From assembly GCA_001263235.1 (NCBI GenBank), contig LGRD01000032.1, forward strand, positions 124,001 through 188,000: a DNA stretch of 64,000 bases, written 5' to 3'. This document shows, piece after piece, positions 58,619 to 64,000 of the stretch; within the stretch, counting starts at the first letter, position 1; each line of letters opens with the position of its first letter. Below the pieces are notes generated by a model that did not search any database, was not told the origin of the DNA, and worked only from the letters and a program-made list of their open reading frames with translations. Origin of the DNA: Methylibium sp. NZG (lineage in GTDB: Bacteria; Pseudomonadota; Gammaproteobacteria; Burkholderiales; Burkholderiaceae_C). The position numbers were made by a program, and so were the translations under genes.

Positions 58619-60115
58619 ATGGATATCGAAACGCCTGCCAGCGTCGTCACCCCCGCGCCGGCCCGGCTGCGCCACTACGACGAGCTGCCCGGCCCGCGCG
58701 CCTACCCCATCGTCGGCAACGCGCTGCAGCTCGACAGCCGCACGCCGCACCTGCAAATGCAGCGCTGGTGCGACGAGTACGGCCCGATCTACCGCATGCG
58801 CATCGGCAAGCGGCGCGCGATGGTGATCGGCGACCACGCCCTCGTCGCCCAGGTTCTGCGCGACCGGCCCGAGGGCTTTCGCCGAACCACCTCGCTGGAG
58901 AGAATCTGGGCCGAGATGGGCATGCCGCTGGGCCTCTTCGCCGTCAACGGCGAGGTCTGGAAGCGCCAGCGCCGCATGGTGATGGCCGGCTTCGACCCGG
59001 CACACGTGAAGCGCTACTTCCCCGCACTCCAGCAGGTGGCCGCCGCGCTGGCGCGCCGTTGGCAGAAGGCCGCGCAGCAAGGCCAGGCGATCGACCTGCA
59101 GGCCGACCTGATGCGCTACACGGTGGACACCATCGCGGGCCTGGCCTTCGGTGCCGAGGTCAACACGCTGGAGACCGAAGGCAACGTGCTGCAGCACCAC
59201 CTCGACAAGATCTTCCCGGCACTGAACCGGCGGCTGCTGTCGCCGCTACCGACCTGGCGCTGGTGGCGCAGCGCGGCCGACCGCGAACTCGAACTCGGCG
59301 TGGCCGAGGTGAACCGGGCGGTCGCCGGCTTCATCGCCCAAGCCCGCTCGCGCATGGCGGCCGAACCGAACCGCCGCGAGCGGCCCGAGAACCTGCTCGA
59401 AGCCATGCTCGCCGCAGCCGACGCGCCCGGCAGCGGCATCGACGACGAACAGGTCAGCGGCAACGTGCTGACGATGCTGCTGGCCGGCGAGGACACCACC
59501 GCCAACACCATCGCCTGGATGATCCACCTGCTGTGGCGCCACCCGGCCGCGCTTGAGCGCGCGCGCGCCGAGGTGCGCGCCGTCGTGGCCGACCCGGCCT
59601 GCCCGGGCTGGGACGAGATCGCCAAGCTCGACTTCATCGAGGCCTGTGCGCACGAGACGATGCGCCTCAAACCCGTGGCGCCGCTGCTGGTGGTGCAGGC
59701 GCTGGGTGACACGACACTGGCCGACGTTCAGGTCCCCAAGGGAATGGTGGTGACCACGGTGATGCGGCGTGACAGCGTGAGCGACCAGCACGTGCCGCGC
59801 GCTGCTGCCTTCGAGCCCGAGCGCTGGCTGGGCGCTGGGTCTGGCGCTGGGTCTGGCGCTGGCGCTGGCGAAGGCAGCGTGGCCGCGGTGGCAGGGTCGG
59901 CGCGGCGCATCTCGATGCCCTTCGGCGCCGGCCCGCGCATCTGCCCGGGGCGCTATCTGGCGCTGCTCGAGATGAAGATGGCGATGGCCACGCTGCTCGG
60001 CCGCTTCGAGGTGCAAAGCGTGGACACGCCCGACGGCCAGATCGCACAAGAGAAGCTCGCCTTCGCGATGGCCCCGGTCGGGCTGACGATGCGGCTGCGT
60101 GCGCATCCGCGCTGA
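58619..60115 (+). CDS. cytochrome P450
   Basis: 498 residues from ATG 58619 (AAGGA upstream). The hallmarks are the I-helix AGEDTT (289-294), the K-helix ETMR (346-349) and the haem loop FGAGPRICPG with the axial Cys442. The opening ELPGPRAYPIVGN and length place it with CYP102/CYP4-like, fatty-acid-hydroxylase-style P450s, though the substrate is unknown. A Gly/Ala/Ser insertion (residues ~405-425) just before the haem loop is coded by a 12-base tandem repeat (about 59831-59870). No ferredoxin or reductase gene is adjacent, so redox partners must lie elsewhere. Confidence 0.93.
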   Translation: MDIETPASVVTPAPARLRHYDELPGPRAYPIVGNALQLDSRTPHLQMQRWCDEYGPIYRMRIGKRRAMVIGDHALVAQVLRDRPEGFRRTTSLERIWAEMGMPLGLFAVNGEVWKRQRRMVMAGFDPAHVKRYFPALQQVAAALARRWQKAAQQGQAIDLQADLMRYTVDTIAGLAFGAEVNTLETEGNVLQHHLDKIFPALNRRLLSPLPTWRWWRSAADRELELGVAEVNRAVAGFIAQARSRMAAEPNRRERPENLLEAMLAAADAPGSGIDDEQVSGNVLTMLLAGEDTTANTIAWMIHLLWRHPAALERARAEVRAVVADPACPGWDEIAKLDFIEACAHETMRLKPVAPLLVVQALGDTTLADVQVPKGMVVTTVMRRDSVSDQHVPRAAAFEPERWLGAGSGAGSGAGAGEGSVAAVAGSARRISMPFGAGPRICPGRYLALLEMKMAMATLLGRFEVQSVDTPDGQIAQEKLAFAMAPVGLTMRLRAHPR

Positions 60116-60152
60116 AGCAGCGCGAAAGGGCTGCCAGAACGAACCCGATGCG

Positions 60153-60755
60153 CTACCGCAACGGGTACACGCGGTCCAGCACCGCATCGAAAGGGAACGC
60201 GTCGCCTGGGTCCACCTTGCGCCGCTGCGTTCGGTCGCACGGCATCATGGCGCGGTCGAGGTCGGAGTGGCGCACCACGCCGCTGCGCTTGATGCCGTGG
60301 CGCTGCCGCAATTCGCCCAGCAGATTTACCAACGCCGCAAGCTGCGCTTCGGGGAACGGGTCCCGCCCATCGCCGTCGTTGACCAGCTCGATCGCGATCG
60401 AGCGGCCGCTGAAGCCGAACACGTGGTGCGCCACCTGGCCCTCGGGCACGCTCGCGCGCGCGGTGCCGTCGCGGTCGATCATGTGGTGGATGCCGAGCGT
60501 CGGGTGCGCCTCGATGTGGCGCAGGTTGTCTTCGAGCGTCCCCGCCGCCACCCAGACGGGCAAGCCGGTCTTCGCGTCGCAGGTCGGGCCGCCGGTGGAG
60601 TGGATCACCACCATGTCGATTGGCTGCGTGCGGGGCGAACCGGTGGTGCGGGCGTGGGCGTCGCTCGTCACTACCAACGCGACGGTCGCAAGAACCGTCG
60701 CAAGAACAACGACGATGGCCCGTGACGACACGTCCGCAACCGGGAACGCTGTCAC
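60153..60755 (-). CDS. N-acetylmuramoyl-L-alanine amidase (Amidase_2)
   Basis: 200 residues. A signal peptide or anchor spans residues 10-36 (VVVLATVLATVALVVT). The Amidase_2 zinc site is visible as His52 (VVIHSTGG), His163 (VVRHSDLD) and Asp182 (RKVDPGDAFPFD), in the order seen in AmpD/AmiD. The central HHMIDRDGTARASVPEGQVA and AIELVND blocks match. It cleaves the amide between MurNAc and the stem peptide, here in the periplasm or outer membrane. Its start overlaps the stop of the upstream lipoprotein gene. Confidence 0.9.
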   Translation of the reverse strand: MTAFPVADVSSRAIVVVLATVLATVALVVTSDAHARTTGSPRTQPIDMVVIHSTGGPTCDAKTGLPVWVAAGTLEDNLRHIEAHPTLGIHHMIDRDGTARASVPEGQVAHHVFGFSGRSIAIELVNDGDGRDPFPEAQLAALVNLLGELRQRHGIKRSGVVRHSDLDRAMMPCDRTQRRKVDPGDAFPFDAVLDRVYPLR

Positions 60756-61456
60756 TTGATTGAGTCGTGTATCTGCTGCGACATGCGCTTGGAGATCTCG
60801 CCGACCCCGGTCTCGAAGGCGTTGCGGACCGACTCCAGGCTGGACATCACGGTATCGAAATCAGCGTACGAGAAGCGCTTGTCGGCCAGGATCGCCCAAG
60901 ACTTGTCCTTGCGCGCATCGACTCCGTAGTAGACAGCCTCATCGTAGAGGTAGTCGCTGTGACCCTTGATGAACAGCGTACCGACGGTGTTCACGCGCGG
61001 CAGGTAGCCGTGCGCGGTGACTGGCGAGCTCAGGCCCACCTCCGTGAACCTCACGTGCAGCACGGCGTCTGCTTGAGCGACCACTTTCTCGTAGTCGACG
61101 TTGTCGAGATCGTCTGCGGGTCGCTGGATGCCGTCGAGCACCTGAACCTGATAGCCGTGCCCTCTGAGCGCACTGGCGACACCGTCGGACAACGCCATGC
61201 CCAGTTGCTGGCGCACCGGCAGCATTCGCTCATTGAACAAGACCCCCTTGGCCTTGCTGTCGAAATGAGTGAAAACCGACGTGATCGGAATCAGCGCCGT
61301 CAATGCGCTGGTGTGCGCAAAGCTGAATTGAGGTGGGTTGGTGGCCGGGACGATGGCGATGCTGCGAATGACCGGCTTGGGCCCGGCCGGCTTGGGTGTC
61401 CCAGCGCAGGCGGTCAGCACCAAAAGGCTTGCCAGCGAGACCATCAACTTGAACAT
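60752..61456 (-). CDS. lipoprotein, function unknown
   Basis: 234 residues from ATG 61456 (GGAG upstream). The signal peptide ends in a lipobox (LVLTAC), so it is probably an outer-membrane lipoprotein. The mature part alternates strands and helices (VIRSIAIVPATNPPQF, ADAVLHVRFTEVGL, YYGVDARKDKSWAILADKR). It resembles cell-envelope lipoproteins that measure or bind a stress signal, but I cannot name a family. It is coupled to the downstream amidase gene (4-base overlap), which suggests a shared cell-wall role. Confidence 0.7.
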   Translation of the reverse strand: MFKLMVSLASLLVLTACAGTPKPAGPKPVIRSIAIVPATNPPQFSFAHTSALTALIPITSVFTHFDSKAKGVLFNERMLPVRQQLGMALSDGVASALRGHGYQVQVLDGIQRPADDLDNVDYEKVVAQADAVLHVRFTEVGLSSPVTAHGYLPRVNTVGTLFIKGHSDYLYDEAVYYGVDARKDKSWAILADKRFSYADFDTVMSSLESVRNAFETGVGEISKRMSQQIHDSIK

Positions 61457-61732
61457 GGGTGCTCCGTCTTGTGTCCGTGAAGTTTGATTGGTGGCCGACC
61501 GGCGCTGGATGTCGGTAGAGCCGCGCGGCGAACTGCGGCGAATTGCCGGTTGGCTGCGCAAGGATACGCGGACGCCCCACGCAGAGGGACTCGCGTGCTT
61601 CGCCGACGCACGCCCGGCATTTCTGTCCCCAAGGTTTGCGACACGCCCACCCCGCGCCGGCAAGCAATGGGTGCAGACGCGCAGCACGCCTGTCTCGACA
61701 ATCGTTCGCTCTGTTCAATGAAGGAGCGAAAC

Positions 61733-62107
61733 ATGAAGCATGCCACTCAACGGTGGTTGCGCGGCGCGGTGGTCGCGCTGGTCCAGGTCGCGGCGCTGCA
61801 GTCGGCGGCGCTGCGCGCACAAGAGAACGGCCCGCCGGTCTTGCCACCGGCCGTGCAACGCGAGGTCTACGAGCAAGCGACGAGCGAGTTCCGCGCGCAA
61901 CGCTACGCCGCGGCCTATGGCCGCTTTGCTCGGCTGGCCGACTCGGGCCACGTGCCGTCGGCCTGCATTGCGCTGCTGATGGTGCGCGACGGGCAGGTGC
62001 TGTTCCGCAACCAGTGGTACGCAACGCCGGACCAGCTGCGCCGCTGGAGCGCGCTGACGGTGCAGGCTGCGCGCCAGCCGCTGGTGATGCGCGATGGCGA
62101 TGCTTGA
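61733..62107 (+). CDS. small exported protein, Sel1/TPR-like
   Basis: 124 residues from ATG 61733 (AAGGAG upstream; ATG 61718 lacks this). A signal peptide (ALVQVAALQSAALRAQ) precedes a short helical mature part. The segment EFRAQRYAAAYGRFARLADSGHVPSACIAL looks like one helix-turn-helix of the Sel1/TPR type. The rest is WYATPDQLRRWSALTVQAAR. The function is unknown. It ends 65 bases before the patatin gene. Confidence 0.6.
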   Translation: MKHATQRWLRGAVVALVQVAALQSAALRAQENGPPVLPPAVQREVYEQATSEFRAQRYAAAYGRFARLADSGHVPSACIALLMVRDGQVLFRNQWYATPDQLRRWSALTVQAARQPLVMRDGDA

Positions 62108-62171
62108 ACGCGCCTCGCCTCCGACCGCCCGGGACCCCCGCCACGCCTCACCCCGCACAGGAGCCCAGACC

Positions 62172-63086
62172 ATGACGCCATTGCCTGTTCCATCCGCTTC
62201 GGCCCTCTCGGCCAGTTCGGCCAGTTCATCCCCACCCCGGCGCCCACGGGTGGCGCTGGTGCTGGGCAGCGGCGGGGTGCGCAGCATCGCCGCGGTCGGC
62301 ATCGTCGACCGGCTCGCGGTCGAGGGCATTCGCCCCGACCTGGTGGTCGGCTGCAGCTCGGGCGCGCTGTTCGGCGCCACCATCGCGATGGGCATGCCGG
62401 CCGACAAGGCGCTTCAAGCCGCCACCACGCTGTGGTCGGCCGAGCTGACGCAGCAGCCCCGCTGGCGCGCGTACCCGCAGATCGTGGCACCCAAGCTGGC
62501 CGGCTTCGATGCCGACTTTGCGCTGCGCGACAACCGCCTCATCGCCGAGCGGCTGGACAGCGCCTTCGGCGACCTTCGCCTGGAGGACCTGCGCACGCCA
62601 CTGCGCGTGGCCGCCACCGATGCGCAGAGCGGCGAGCCGGTGGTGCTGACGAAAGGCCCGCTGACGCGCGCGCTGCTGGCCAGCATGGCCGTGCCGTTCA
62701 TCTTCCCGAGCGTCGAGGTCGATGGCCGGCGGCTGGTGGACGGCGTGATCTCGGACCCGCTGCCGGTGGGCGCCGCGCAAGACGCCGACCTGGTGATCGC
62801 ACTCGGCTTCGACGGCGCCATGCCGCGCCGCGTGGACCGCGCGTCGCGCCTGGCGGCGCAGGCCACCACCTCGCTCATCAACAACCTGATGCACGCGCGG
62901 CTGGCGGCGGCGCGGGCGCGCGGGCAGCGCATCGTGAGCCTGGAGCTGGGGCTGGAGCGCAAGGTCGGCCTGTGGGAGACGGCGGCGCTGCCGTACCTGT
63001 TCGAAGCCGGCCGGCGCGCGGCGGCCTTGCAGTTGCCGCGCATCCTGCACCTGCTGCATGACACGGCGCAGGCGCGGGCAGCCTGA
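62172..63086 (+). CDS. patatin-like phospholipase (RssA/YchK type)
   Basis: 304 residues from ATG 62172 (AGGAG upstream). The oxyanion hole is GSGGVRS (32-38), the serine elbow GCSSG with Ser62, and the dyad Asp190 lies in LVDGVISDPLPV (DGV rather than the usual DGG/DGA). An N-terminal Ser run precedes the catalytic domain. It belongs to the bacterial patatin family of esterases/phospholipases with cytoplasmic or membrane-associated action; the substrate is unknown. It probably shares a transcript with the small gene upstream. Confidence 0.87.
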   Translation: MTPLPVPSASALSASSASSSPPRRPRVALVLGSGGVRSIAAVGIVDRLAVEGIRPDLVVGCSSGALFGATIAMGMPADKALQAATTLWSAELTQQPRWRAYPQIVAPKLAGFDADFALRDNRLIAERLDSAFGDLRLEDLRTPLRVAATDAQSGEPVVLTKGPLTRALLASMAVPFIFPSVEVDGRRLVDGVISDPLPVGAAQDADLVIALGFDGAMPRRVDRASRLAAQATTSLINNLMHARLAAARARGQRIVSLELGLERKVGLWETAALPYLFEAGRRAAALQLPRILHLLHDTAQARAA

Positions 63087-63247
63087 GGTGATGTGAGCCG
63101 GCGCGAGACGGCGGCGCTGCGCCTCGCGCGCCGATGCGCGCGGCGCACTGCGTTGCGTTGTCGGCAGTCAATCGGCATCGGTCGCATCGGTCGGTTGACG
63201 ATGCAGGGCCAAAGGCCTACGGTCGAAGACTGAACCGAGACCCTGCC

Positions 63248-63979
63248 ATGACGACCGCCCCCGACTCCGACCCCGCCCTTCACGCAGCAGCCACCTCGCC
63301 GATACCGGCGCCGCAGCAGACGGCGCAGCCCCTGCTGCTGCCGATCGCCGTCGCGATCGTCGAAGACGAGCCCGAGGTGCGCCTGCGCTTTGAAGACGCG
63401 GTGCGCGCGCACCCGCGGCTGTCGTGGCAGTTCTCGGCCGGCAACGTGGCCGACGCGATCGCACTCAGCGCGCAGCGCCCGGCCAACGTGTACCTGGTGG
63501 ATTTGGGCCTGCCCGACCGCGACGGGCGCGACTTCATCCGCTGGCTGGTGCAGCAGCAACCCGAGGCGCTGCCGATGGTGGTGACGGTGTTCGGCGACGA
63601 CGAACACGTGCTGACGAGTCTGGAGGCCGGCGCGATGGGCTACCTGCTGAAGGACGCGCCGGCAAGCGAGATTGCGCTGCGCATCGTCGAGCTGCACGAG
63701 GGCGGCTCGCCGATCAGCCCGTCGGTGGCGCGCTCGGTGATCCGCCGCTTTGCCAAGGCGCCGCCGGGCGTGCCCATGGTGGACGACAACCCGCTGAGCC
63801 AACGCGAGCTGGAAGTGCTGCGCCTGATCGAAAAGGGCATGACCTACGACGAAGTGGCGCAGGTGCTGGAGCTGTCGTGGCACACCGTCACCGCGTACCT
63901 GCGCCGCGTGTACCGCAAGCTGCAGGTGCATTCGCGCGGCGAGGCGGTGTTCGAGGCGCGCCAGCGCGGCATTCTGTAG
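63248..63979 (+). CDS. LuxR/NarL-family response regulator
   Basis: 243 residues. A Pro/Ala-rich lead of ~30 residues precedes the receiver domain: VAIVEDEPEV (acidic pocket), phospho-acceptor Asp85 in VYLVDLGLPDRDG, and the conserved Lys in GYLLKDAP. The C-terminal LuxR helix-turn-helix is LSQRELEVLRLIEKGMTYDE, continuing VAQVLELSWHTV. The partner histidine kinase is not in the window; it may lie beyond the right edge. The regulated genes are unknown. Confidence 0.9.
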   Translation: MTTAPDSDPALHAAATSPIPAPQQTAQPLLLPIAVAIVEDEPEVRLRFEDAVRAHPRLSWQFSAGNVADAIALSAQRPANVYLVDLGLPDRDGRDFIRWLVQQQPEALPMVVTVFGDDEHVLTSLEAGAMGYLLKDAPASEIALRIVELHEGGSPISPSVARSVIRRFAKAPPGVPMVDDNPLSQRELEVLRLIEKGMTYDEVAQVLELSWHTVTAYLRRVYRKLQVHSRGEAVFEARQRGIL

Positions 63980-64000
63980 GTGCGTCGTGTGAGCGTGCGC

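Overview
The window looks like chromosomal DNA of a Burkholderiales betaproteobacterium, probably of the Rubrivivax/Leptothrix/Piscinibacter type. It is very GC-rich with strong G/C third-position bias. It carries GTP-dependent PEP carboxykinase, a five-step (HutF/HutG) histidine pathway, acetoacetyl-CoA synthetase, YiaA-type and DUF2145 proteins, and GC-rich dispersed intergenic repeats of a kind familiar from that order. This is inferred from gene content and base usage; no rRNA or tRNA gene is visible to anchor it.

Layout. 1-2.7 kb: a DUF2145 protein running off the left edge, a small secreted partner, a YiaA-like membrane protein and an XRE-type regulator. 2.7-6.4 kb: an accessory patch with atypical base use. 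It holds a secreted papain-like peptidase, two gene fragments (an AlbA_2/Schlafen remnant and a short 3' piece) and a TIR-domain membrane protein. 6.4-11.3 kb: class III CoA-transferase, lipoprotein, RlmJ, a LysM/BON protein and a MOSC protein. 11.3-16.1 kb: modE-modABC molybdate system facing a TupA-like oxyanion-binding protein. 16.5-20.9 kb: pckG, four small paralogous proteins and a divergent LysR regulator.

20.9-28.8 kb: a hut regulon. hutC, an Fe/2OG dioxygenase-like gene, hutD, hutI, hutG and hutF form one overlapping leftward operon, and hutU is divergent. Two promoters and a perfect HutC-type palindrome sit between them. hutH is absent. 28.8-31.8 kb: a large nested inverted repeat, then a stranded ydcV-like permease without a clear start codon and patD. 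Together with the missing hutH and ydcSTU genes this suggests a rearrangement. 31.9-38.9 kb: Fic protein, alpha/beta hydrolase, succinate-semialdehyde dehydrogenase, a LysR regulator and acetoacetyl-CoA synthetase.

38.9-42.5 kb: a second, differently built TIR protein with a TonB-like Pro/Lys/Glu linker, next to an exported protein made of about nineteen 23-residue repeats plus a peptidoglycan-binding domain. 42.7-52.3 kb: an Opp-type peptide importer with three tandem substrate-binding paralogues divergent from oppB-oppC-oppDF. 52.3-57.5 kb: a cobalamin riboswitch controlling btuB-btuF-btuC-btuD. 57.5-64 kb: DM13 protein, DUF1272 zinc-ribbon protein, cytochrome P450, Amidase_2 enzyme, lipoprotein, small exported protein, patatin-like phospholipase and a LuxR-type response regulator.

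Functionally the window is dominated by uptake and catabolism of nitrogenous compounds (histidine, putrescine/GABA, peptides) and cofactor supply (Mo, B12). Two TIR proteins, a Fic enzyme and the papain-like protein are the accessory elements most likely to repay study.
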